Shown here: in pieces, positions 17,090 through 23,820 of the stretch
Layout: each line of letters starts with the position of its first letter
Position numbering within the stretch: the first letter of the stretch is position 1
Source of the DNA: Falsiroseomonas frigidaquae
GTDB lineage: Bacteria > Pseudomonadota > Alphaproteobacteria > Acetobacterales > Acetobacteraceae
Assembly (NCBI RefSeq): GCF_012163145.1
Contig: NZ_JAAVTX010000005.1
Location: forward strand, 124,001 to 188,000
Direction: 5' to 3'
Length of the DNA stretch: 64,000 nucleotides
Program-made: the position numbers and the translations under genes
Notes under the pieces: generated by a model
Databases searched by the model: none
Told to the model about the DNA's origin: nothing
Seen by the model: the letters and a program-made list of their open reading frames with translations, nothing else

Positions 17090-17677
17090 ATGTCCACCGT
17101 GCCCGCCGATCGTCCGAAGGCTGCCGAGCGCATCCAGGCGGCGGCGAAGGATCTGTTCTACCGCCAGGGCATCCGCGCCACGGGGATCGAGGAGGTCTGC
17201 CGGGTGGCCGATGCGACGAAGATGAGCCTGTACCGCAGCTATCCGAGCAAGGATGCGCTGGTGGCGGCCGTGCTCAGCCAGGATTCAGCCTGTTACGACC
17301 AATGGGTGCTGGAGGTGACGCAGGCCTGTGCCACCCCCGGGGACAAGCTGCGGGCGCTGGTCACCGCGATGGTGCACAAGCTGTCCGACGCCGAGTACCG
17401 CGGTTGCCCGCTGCTGCTGGCGCAGGCGGAGTTCCCCGACCGCGACCACCCGACCCATCAATGGGTGGCGGCGCAGAAGGCCCGCATGCGGGATGGGCTG
17501 GTCGAACTCGCCCGGCAGGCCGGCGCGGCGGAACCCGGCCTGCTGGGCGACGGCCTGTCCATGCTGATGGACGGCGCCTGGGCCAGCCTGCCCTATCTCG
17601 GGCCGGAGCGGGCTGGCCAGGTGGCGCGGCAGGGCGCCGAGGCGCTGCTGCGCGACGCGCTGCCACAGGGCGGCTGA
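17090..17677 (+). CDS. TetR/AcrR-family transcriptional regulator
   Basis: A 195-residue repressor-type protein. The N-terminal helix-turn-helix is RIQAAAKDLFYRQGIRATGIEEVCRVADATKMSLYRSYPSKDALVAAVL (about residues 10-60, the classic TetR layout). The C-terminal ligand domain carries CRGCPLLLAQAEFPD-like residues around position 100. The ATG at 17090 follows a strong AGGAGG ribosome-binding site. It is divergent from the RND efflux genes with a symmetric operator between them, so it is the probable local repressor, relieved by an unknown ligand. Confidence 0.92.
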   Translation: MSTVPADRPKAAERIQAAAKDLFYRQGIRATGIEEVCRVADATKMSLYRSYPSKDALVAAVLSQDSACYDQWVLEVTQACATPGDKLRALVTAMVHKLSDAEYRGCPLLLAQAEFPDRDHPTHQWVAAQKARMRDGLVELARQAGAAEPGLLGDGLSMLMDGAWASLPYLGPERAGQVARQGAEALLRDALPQGG

Positions 17678-17727
17678 GGCTTCCTCAGCGCCGCCCTCGG
17701 TGCGCCCAAGCGGGCCTGGGCCCGGCT

Positions 17728-18651
17728 CTACTCGTTGAGGCCCTTGCCCGGATAGGGGTGCGTCGCCGTCCAGTGCTTCGCGATGTCCACGCGCCGCGCG
17801 ATCCAGACATCGCGGCGCTGCATCATGTAGTCGAGCAACCGCCGCAGCCCGGCGGCGCGCGCCGGGTGGCCGATCAGCCGCATGTGCAGGCCCACCGACA
17901 TCATCTTCGGCGTTCGCGCGCCTTCCTCGTACAGCGTGTCGAAGGCATCGCGCACGAAGCTGAACCACTGCTCCGCGGTGCCGGTGACGCTGTTGTACTT
18001 GCCGTCATTGTTGGTCAGCGAATAGGGCACCACCAGCCGCCCCTGCCCTTCCACCGTGACCCAAAAGGGCAGTTCCTCGCCGTAATAGTCGCTGTCGTAC
18101 AGGAAGCCGCCATGTTCGGTGACCAGGCGGCGCGTATTCACCGAGGGTCCGTAGCGGCAGTACCAGCCATCCGGCTTCTGGCCGAGCGTACGTTCCAGGC
18201 TGGTGACGGCGCGCGCGATATGCTCGCGTTCCTCCGCCTCGGTCAGCTCATAGTGCTTCACCCAGCGCCAGCCATGGCAGCAGATGTCGTAGCCCGCATC
18301 CCGGATGGCGGCGGCGGCTTCCGGGTTGCGTTCCAGCGCCAGCGCGCAGGCGAAGATCGTCACCGGCAGGCCGCGTTCCTGGAACAGCCGGTGCAGCCGC
18401 CAGAAGCCGACGCGGCTGCCATATTCGAACATCCCTTCGGCTGCCAGGTCACGACCCTTCGGCACCGGCGTCGTGCCGTGCGATTCGGTATGGCCGTTTT
18501 CCGTATAGCCCTCGCCATCCTGCACGGAGGGCTCGGAGCCTTCCTCGTAGTTGATGACGAAATTCACCGCGAGCCGCGCGCCGCCCGGCCATTGCGGATC
18601 GGGCGGATTGCCGCCGTAGCCGATGTAGTCGCGCTTCACCTCGTAGGTCAT
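17728..18651 (-). CDS. puuE: Allantoinase PuuE (polysaccharide-deacetylase fold)
   Basis: A 307-residue cofactor-independent-type allantoinase that opens allantoin to allantoate in purine breakdown. The N terminus YEVKRDYIGYGGNPPDPQWP is highly characteristic, as are INYEEGSEPSVQDG, the HTESHG motif, EYGSRVGFWRL and the CHGWRW motif near residue 160. The polysaccharide deacetylase fold is thus secure and PuuE is the best fit. The start overlaps the allA stop by four bases (ATGA), giving a two-gene purine-catabolism operon. A distinct set of xanthine or urate genes is not visible in the window. Confidence 0.92.
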   Translation of the reverse strand: MTYEVKRDYIGYGGNPPDPQWPGGARLAVNFVINYEEGSEPSVQDGEGYTENGHTESHGTTPVPKGRDLAAEGMFEYGSRVGFWRLHRLFQERGLPVTIFACALALERNPEAAAAIRDAGYDICCHGWRWVKHYELTEAEEREHIARAVTSLERTLGQKPDGWYCRYGPSVNTRRLVTEHGGFLYDSDYYGEELPFWVTVEGQGRLVVPYSLTNNDGKYNSVTGTAEQWFSFVRDAFDTLYEEGARTPKMMSVGLHMRLIGHPARAAGLRRLLDYMMQRRDVWIARRVDIAKHWTATHPYPGKGLNE

Positions 18652-19130
18652 GCAGGGTCTCCACTGAGATCGACTTCGAAGGGCGCGACCTGGACGAATT
18701 CCTCATCCGCCGCGGTGCCGTCCTTCCACATGAACACCGCGAAGCGCCCGGGCCGCTCGATCACGGTGAAGGGGTGGTGCCAGACATCGGCGCCATAGGT
18801 CACGCCCTGGCCTGGCTGCGCGAGGAAGGCCTGTGCGCGCGCCATGTCCGGCCCGCCATCCACGCCATGCGGCGCGACGATCGCGATGAAGCGCGCCGCA
18901 TCCATCGGCACAAAGGATTGCGAGGAATGGCGGTGCCGCTCCATCGTGGTGGAGGAGATCGGCAGCGCCGTGGGCACCTTGCAGGTGAAGGACAGGCTGG
19001 GGGCGGCGGTGGCCCGGCGGTTGGACAGCGCCGCGTCGCTGGCGATGCGCCCGGGCGCCTGCGGTGCGCAGAACACATCGCCGAAGGGGGCGAAGGCTTC
19101 GCTGGTCAGGGGTGTCGCGATCAGGCGCAT
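18648..19130 (-). CDS. allA: Ureidoglycolate lyase
   Basis: A 160-residue enzyme that splits ureidoglycolate to glyoxylate and urea, late in allantoin use. Family blocks are visible: the TPLTSEAFAPFGDVF start, MERHRHSSQSFVPM with the catalytic-region His residues near 65, and YGADVWHHPFTVIERPGRFAV near 120. It is the first gene of the coupled allA-puuE pair. The 266 bases upstream, shared with the divergent SDR gene, contain a small stem CCGAAAGATTCGG but no motif I can assign. Confidence 0.92.
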   Translation of the reverse strand: MRLIATPLTSEAFAPFGDVFCAPQAPGRIASDAALSNRRATAAPSLSFTCKVPTALPISSTTMERHRHSSQSFVPMDAARFIAIVAPHGVDGGPDMARAQAFLAQPGQGVTYGADVWHHPFTVIERPGRFAVFMWKDGTAADEEFVQVAPFEVDLSGDPA

Positions 19131-19397
19131 GCGGCGGCCTCGGCTGTTGGCGGGAAGGGTGGCCCGGACATCAGCCTGCCTCGCGGGGACCCGTCGCTCA
19201 ATACGCAGGCGGTCACGCTGTCACAACGGCCGGTGGAGCGGCTAAAAGCGCCGCCGTTGCCGTTCTGCCGAAAGATTCGGCGGCGGTTGCACGTAAGGTG
19301 GCGCGGCGGCCTGCCCCGGCCGGCCGGACCTTGCCCTTCCGGGTTGGCACACCGGTCGCATGCCGCCGGCAGCGCGGAATGAGGGAGAGATCGCCAG

Positions 19398-20171
19398 ATG
19401 CGCCTGAAGGACAAGGTCGTGGTCGTCACCGGCGGTGCGTCGGGCATCGGCCGCGCCATTTCCATCCTGTTCGCCCGCGAAGGCGCCACGGTCGCGATCG
19501 GCGACCTGACGGAGGATGTGAAGGAAGGCGGTGCGCCGACACGCGACCTGATCGAGCAGGCCGGCGGCACCGCGCGCTTCCACCACTGCGACGTGGCGAA
19601 ATGGGACGATGTGGATGCGCTGGTGACGAAGACCGTGGCGGAATTCGGCAGGCTCGATGTCATCGTCAACAACGCCGCCACGCTCGGCAGCGGCACAAGG
19701 CTGCTGGAGACGAGCGAGGCGGATTGGGACCATGTGATGGCGGTGAACGCGAAGGGCGTGTTCTTCGGCTGCAAGCGCGCGATCCAGCAATTCCTGACGC
19801 AGCCCGTGGTCGGCGATGCGCGCGGGCGCATCGTCAACATCTCCTCCCAGCACGGCATGGTCTGCGCGCCGGGCAAGATCGCCTACGGCACCGGCAAGGC
19901 GGCCGCGGTCTACATCACGCGCCAGGTCGCGGTGGATTATGCGGAGGACCACATCATCTGCAACGCCGTGGCGCCGGGCCGCATCCTGACGGGCAAGCCG
20001 CTGGGCGGGCCGGGCTCCGATTCACTGGACTACTCGAAGGCGCGCACGCCGATGCCCCGCCTGGGCCGACCCGGCGACGTCGCCAGCGCCGCGCTGTTCC
20101 TGGCCAGCGAGGAGGCCAGCTACATCACCGGGCACAACCTGATGGTGGATGGCGGCTGGATGGCCTATTGA
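19398..20171 (+). CDS. SDR-family oxidoreductase
   Basis: A 257-residue short-chain dehydrogenase/reductase of the classical type. The nucleotide motif TGGASGIGRA is at residues 12-21, NNAA near 90, and the catalytic Ser (NISSQHG near 145) plus Tyr-Lys (YGTGK near 160) are all present. The C terminus ends GHNLMVDGGWMAY, the usual SDR tail. Substrate unknown; the position divergent from allantoin genes does not settle it. A GGGAGAGA stretch 10 bases upstream of the ATG serves as ribosome-binding site. Confidence 0.92.
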   Translation: MRLKDKVVVVTGGASGIGRAISILFAREGATVAIGDLTEDVKEGGAPTRDLIEQAGGTARFHHCDVAKWDDVDALVTKTVAEFGRLDVIVNNAATLGSGTRLLETSEADWDHVMAVNAKGVFFGCKRAIQQFLTQPVVGDARGRIVNISSQHGMVCAPGKIAYGTGKAAAVYITRQVAVDYAEDHIICNAVAPGRILTGKPLGGPGSDSLDYSKARTPMPRLGRPGDVASAALFLASEEASYITGHNLMVDGGWMAY

Positions 20172-20180
20172 GCGCCGCCG

Positions 20181-21428
20181 TCAGAAGACGCCGCGGAACG
20201 GCAGCACGACGATGCGGTCGCCGGGGCCGACGACCGTGACGTCCTCCGGCAATTCGGCCAGCGCGTCGGATTGGGTCAGGGAGGTCAGCAGCCCCGCACC
20301 CTCGCGCGGAAATTTCTCCGCCCGCGGCAGGCCATCGCCTGCCACCAGGCGCACCCGCACATATTCGCGCCGGCCGGCCTTCTTCCGGTAGGCGAAGCCG
20401 GCCTCGGCCGGGAAGCGCGGCAGGGGCTCGGGCCGCGCGCCGGCCAGCCGCAGCACCATCGGCCGCGCCAGGTGCAGGAAGGTGACCACGGCGGCCACCG
20501 GATTGCCCGGCAGCCCCACCACCGGGGTGCCGCCGATCACCCCCATCGCCGCCGGCCGCCCCGGCTTGATCGCCAGGCGCCAGAACACCAGGCGACCGCC
20601 CTGCTCGATCGCCGCCTTCACGTGGTCGGCCTCCCCGGTCGAGACGCCGCCGGAGGTCAGCAGCAGGTCATGCGTCGCCGCGGCGCCGGTGAGCGCTGCG
20701 GCGGTGGCGGCCGGCTCATCGGGCAGGATGCCGAGGTCGCTGGCCTCCACCGGCAGCCCGGCCAGCAGCGCCAGCAAAGTGAAGCGGTTGGAATCATAGG
20801 TCCGCGCCGCGCCCAGCGCCGTACCCGGCTCGGCCAGTTCATCGCCGGTGGAGAAGACGCCGACCCGCACCCGCCGCCGCACCGCCAGGCTGGTGAGGCC
20901 CAGCGCCGCGACCAGGCCGATATCCTGCGGCAGCAGGCGGCGGCCGGCTTCCAGCGCCACCGCGCCCTGCGCCACATCCTCCCCGGCCGGGCGGCAATTG
21001 GCGCCGCGCTTCAGGCCCGGCACGAGCAGCACCGCGCCATCTTCCTCCCGCGCATCCTCCTGCATCATCACCGTATCGGCGCCACCCGGCATCGGCGCGC
21101 CGGTGAAGATGCGGATGGCGGTGCCGGGGGCGATGCCGTTCATGGCCTGGCCCGCCTGCAGCCGCGCCACCACCGGCAGCCGCGTCTCGCCCGCAGCCGC
21201 AAGATCGATGTGGCGGAAGGCATAGCCATCGACCGCCGCGTTGAAGAAGGGCGGCAGCGGCAGCGGGGCGCGCAGATCCTCCGCCAGCACGCGGCCCAGC
21301 GCCTGCAGCAGCCCCGCTTGCTCCGAACCTGGCAGCGGCGGGACACGCTCCGCGATCAGGGCCTGCGCCTCGTCCACGGACATCAAGGGTCCGCCGAAGG
21401 CGAAGCAATCGTCGCTGAGCTGCGCCAT
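20181..21428 (-). CDS. moeA: Molybdopterin molybdenumtransferase
   Basis: Inserts molybdate into adenylyl-molybdopterin to make the molybdenum cofactor. The 415-residue length fits. Blocks seen are LGRVLAEDLRAPLPLPPF, NAAVDGYAF near residue 65, RIFTGAPMPGGADTVMMQED near 110, GVFSTGDELAEPG near 190, LLTSGGVSTGEADHVK near 255, and GLPGNPVAAVVTF near 320. It lies at the downstream end of the formate dehydrogenase run, 12 bases after mobB, so cofactor assembly genes sit beside their user enzyme. A terminator-like hairpin upstream of mobB may separate it from the FDH transcript. Confidence 0.95.
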   Translation of the reverse strand: MAQLSDDCFAFGGPLMSVDEAQALIAERVPPLPGSEQAGLLQALGRVLAEDLRAPLPLPPFFNAAVDGYAFRHIDLAAAGETRLPVVARLQAGQAMNGIAPGTAIRIFTGAPMPGGADTVMMQEDAREEDGAVLLVPGLKRGANCRPAGEDVAQGAVALEAGRRLLPQDIGLVAALGLTSLAVRRRVRVGVFSTGDELAEPGTALGAARTYDSNRFTLLALLAGLPVEASDLGILPDEPAATAAALTGAAATHDLLLTSGGVSTGEADHVKAAIEQGGRLVFWRLAIKPGRPAAMGVIGGTPVVGLPGNPVAAVVTFLHLARPMVLRLAGARPEPLPRFPAEAGFAYRKKAGRREYVRVRLVAGDGLPRAEKFPREGAGLLTSLTQSDALAELPEDVTVVGPGDRIVVLPFRGVF

Positions 21429-21440
21429 GCCGGCCTCCCC

Positions 21441-21944
21441 TCACCCGCGCAGCGGAATCGCCCGCGCCAGCACCAGATCGGCGATGCCGCCGATATCGTC
21501 CAGGTGCAGATGCGGCAGGCCGGGGACGGGCGGCGGGGTATCGGCGGCGATGCCGATGATGGCGGGGTCATCGGGATGCAGCCAGGGCTTGGCGTTGGCG
21601 GCGCGGAACACCTCGATCTTCGGATGCGGGTCGCGCTTGAAGCCCTCGACGATCACCAGATCCACCGGCTCGAAGCGGGCCAGCAGATCCGGCAGGGCCG
21701 GTTCCGCCGCGCCGCGCAGTTCCGTCATCAGCGCCCAGCGGCGGGAGGAGGAGACCAGCACCTGGCGCGCCCCGGCCTGGCGATGCGCGTGGCTGTCCTT
21801 GCCCGGCTGGTCCACGTCGAATTCATGATGCGCGTGCTTGAGCGTGGAGACCGCCACGCCCCGGGCCGTCAGTTCCGGGATCAGGCGCGTCAGCAGCGTC
21901 GTCTTGCCGGAGCCGCTCCAGCCGGCCAGTCCGATCAGGCGCAA
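21441..21944 (-). CDS. mobB: Molybdopterin-guanine dinucleotide biosynthesis protein MobB
   Basis: A P-loop GTPase that assists attachment of GMP to the molybdenum cofactor. With a TTG start at 21944 it has 167 residues and begins LRLIGLAGWSGSGKTTLL; the Walker A motif is GWSGSGKTT. KHAHHEFDVDQPGKDSHAHRQAGA and DLVIVEGFKRDPHPKIEVFR complete the MobB signature. A longer frame opens with GTG at 21992, but that codon lies inside a strong terminator-like hairpin, so the TTG (or CTG at 21950) is preferred; no start has a convincing ribosome-binding site. Pairs with moeA downstream. Confidence 0.85.
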   Translation of the reverse strand: MRLIGLAGWSGSGKTTLLTRLIPELTARGVAVSTLKHAHHEFDVDQPGKDSHAHRQAGARQVLVSSSRRWALMTELRGAAEPALPDLLARFEPVDLVIVEGFKRDPHPKIEVFRAANAKPWLHPDDPAIIGIAADTPPPVPGLPHLHLDDIGGIADLVLARAIPLRG

Positions 21945-21970
21945 GGTCAGGGGATCCCGGAAAATGGAAA

Positions 21971-22001
21971 GGGCCGGCCGTGGCTTCACCACGGCCGGCC
22001 C
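21971..22001 (-). terminator. Rho-independent terminator after the FDH operon
   Basis: Perfect 13-bp arms GGGCCGGCCGTGG (21971-21983) and CCACGGCCGGCCC (21989-22001) with a five-base loop. Read on the minus strand it is followed by TTTCCATTTT, a T-rich tail. It comes 22 bases after the stop of the FDH gamma subunit and before mobB, so it should at least attenuate read-through into mobB-moeA. Confidence 0.75.
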
Positions 22002-22022
22002 CGGTTGGGCAAGTGGGACGGT

Positions 22023-23225
22023 TCAGTCCGCGCCGAGCGGGCGTGCGGCCGCCGGCCCGACGACGGTGGTACGGGCCTTCGCCAGTTCGTCATCGACCCA
22101 CATCGAATGGTGTTCCTTCGCCCAGTTCAGATCCACCTGGCCGGAACCCATGGCGTCGAAGGCGCCCTTCATGCCGATCGAGCCGATGTAGATATGCGCC
22201 AGCATCGCGGCCACCATGAGCACCGAGAGGATGCCATGCACGGTGTGGGCAAGCTGCTGCCCGGCCATGTCGGTGACGGTGAAGGGGAAGATCAGCACAT
22301 AGCCGGAGATGGCGACCAGCGTGCCGCCGATCACGGTGATCCAGAACACCATCTTCTGCCCGGCATTGAAGCGCCCGGCCTGCGGATGCTCCCGCCCGAT
22401 GAAGCCACCGCCCGTCTTCAGCCAGACCAGGTCCAGCCTGTTCGGGATGTTGTCCTTCACCCAGATCAGGAACAGCAGCAGGATGCCCAGGGTGAAGGGG
22501 AAGGCCAGGTAGTTGTGCGCGATCTTGCCCCACAGGCTGAACGCGGTGAACGCCTCCGGCCCGATGATCGGCAGCAGCAGGAAGCGGCCGAAGGTGAGGT
22601 TCAGGCCGGACAGGCCGAGCACGATGAAGCTGCTCGCCGTCATCCAATGCGCCACGCGCTCGAACAGGTTGAAGCGCTGGATGGTGCGGCCGGCGGGGCC
22701 GGCCTCGGTGGTCAGCCGGCCCTTGGCCAGGAAGAACAGCAGCAGGATCGCCAGCATGCCGAGCACGGCCACGCCGCCGACCCAGGTCAGCGTACGGTTG
22801 TGGAATTCCCGCCAGTCCCGCCCCTCGGGCTGGATCAGCGTGGCGGCCTGGCGGTCCGGGATGGTGATCCGGCCGCCGATACGCTCTCCGCGCAACGCCG
22901 CCTGAAGCTCCATCTCCTCGGCCGAAAGCTGGCCGCGGTCACTGAAGGGCGCCGGCGTCGGCGGTACGTTGGAAGGCTGGCGCGCCTGTGGCGCGGTCAC
23001 CGCCCCGGCCGCGGCAGGGGCCGGCGTGCCGGTGGGCGCATCGCCCTGCGCGGTGGATTCCGGCACCTGCCCGGCGGGCTGCGAGCCGCGCCCGGCACCG
23101 ACTTCCGGCACCGGCGCCTGGATCTCGGGGGCGCCGGCGGCGGGCGCGCCGGGCTGGGATTGCCCGAAGGCGGGCGCCGCGAGCAGCAGCGCCATCAAGG
23201 CAAGGGTGGGGGTGCTGCGGGTCAT
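22023..23225 (-). CDS. Formate dehydrogenase gamma subunit (cytochrome b556)
   Basis: The membrane anchor that passes electrons from formate dehydrogenase to quinone. It has 400 residues from the ATG at 23225. A signal sequence (LALMALLLAAPAFG) is followed by a Pro/Ala/Gly-rich periplasmic stretch of about 90 residues with few structured segments, then the FdnI-type membrane domain from about 135 with at least four helices (LTWVGGVAVLGMLAILLLFFL, ERVAHWMTASSFIVLGLSG, NYLAFPFTLGILLLFLIWV, MVFWITVIGGTLVAISGYV are abbreviated parts). Candidate heme ligands are the His of RVAHW and HNY and HTVHG. It overlaps the beta subunit gene by four bases. Confidence 0.9.
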   Translation of the reverse strand: MTRSTPTLALMALLLAAPAFGQSQPGAPAAGAPEIQAPVPEVGAGRGSQPAGQVPESTAQGDAPTGTPAPAAAGAVTAPQARQPSNVPPTPAPFSDRGQLSAEEMELQAALRGERIGGRITIPDRQAATLIQPEGRDWREFHNRTLTWVGGVAVLGMLAILLLFFLAKGRLTTEAGPAGRTIQRFNLFERVAHWMTASSFIVLGLSGLNLTFGRFLLLPIIGPEAFTAFSLWGKIAHNYLAFPFTLGILLLFLIWVKDNIPNRLDLVWLKTGGGFIGREHPQAGRFNAGQKMVFWITVIGGTLVAISGYVLIFPFTVTDMAGQQLAHTVHGILSVLMVAAMLAHIYIGSIGMKGAFDAMGSGQVDLNWAKEHHSMWVDDELAKARTTVVGPAAARPLGAD

Positions 23226-23818
23226 ACCGTCACCGTCTCGCGATAGGCGGTGCGCCAACCCCAGGCGCCGGCGCCGTAGCCGCGGGCCTGCACGCGTTCG
23301 CGGTAGATGGTGGCGATCATCTCGCCGTCTCCTGCAAGGAGCGCTTTCGTGCTGCACATCTCGGCGCAGAGCGGCAGCTTGCCCTCCGCGATGCGGTTGG
23401 CGCCGTACTGCGTGTATTCGACGATGGTGTTGTCCTGCTGCGGCCCACCGGCGCAGTAGGTGCATTTGTCCATCTTGCCGCGGCCGCCGAAATTGCCGAC
23501 GCGCGGATACTGCGGCGCCCCGAACGGGCAGGCGTAGAAGCAGTAGCCGCAGCCGATGCACAGGTCCTTGTCGTGCAGCACGATCGCATCCGCCGTCGTG
23601 TAGAAACAACTGACGGGACAGACCGCGGCGCAGGGCGCGTCGGTGCAGTGCATGCAGGCCATGGAGATCGATCGCTCGCCGGGCCGGCCATCATTGATGG
23701 TGACGACGCGGCGGCGGTTGATGCCCCAGGGCACCTCATGCTCGTTCTTGCAGGCGGTGACGCAGGCGTTGCATTCGATGCAGCGGTCGCTGTCACAGAG
23801 GAACTTCATGCGCGCCAT
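23222..23818 (-). CDS. Formate dehydrogenase beta subunit (4x[4Fe-4S])
   Basis: A 198-residue iron-sulfur electron-transfer subunit of the FDH3B/DmsB type. Four cysteine groups are present: CIECNACVTACKNEHEVPWG near residue 13, CMHCTDAPCAAVCP near 55, CIGCGYCFYACPFGAP near 87, and CTYCAG with CAEMCSTKAL near 118-155. The cluster spacing supports four [4Fe-4S] centres in a wire from the molybdenum subunit to cytochrome b. It has no signal of its own and should be exported with the TAT-targeted alpha subunit. Two bases separate it from the alpha gene and its stop overlaps the gamma start. Confidence 0.95.
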   Translation of the reverse strand: MARMKFLCDSDRCIECNACVTACKNEHEVPWGINRRRVVTINDGRPGERSISMACMHCTDAPCAAVCPVSCFYTTADAIVLHDKDLCIGCGYCFYACPFGAPQYPRVGNFGGRGKMDKCTYCAGGPQQDNTIVEYTQYGANRIAEGKLPLCAEMCSTKALLAGDGEMIATIYRERVQARGYGAGAWGWRTAYRETVTV

Positions 23819-23820
23819 GA

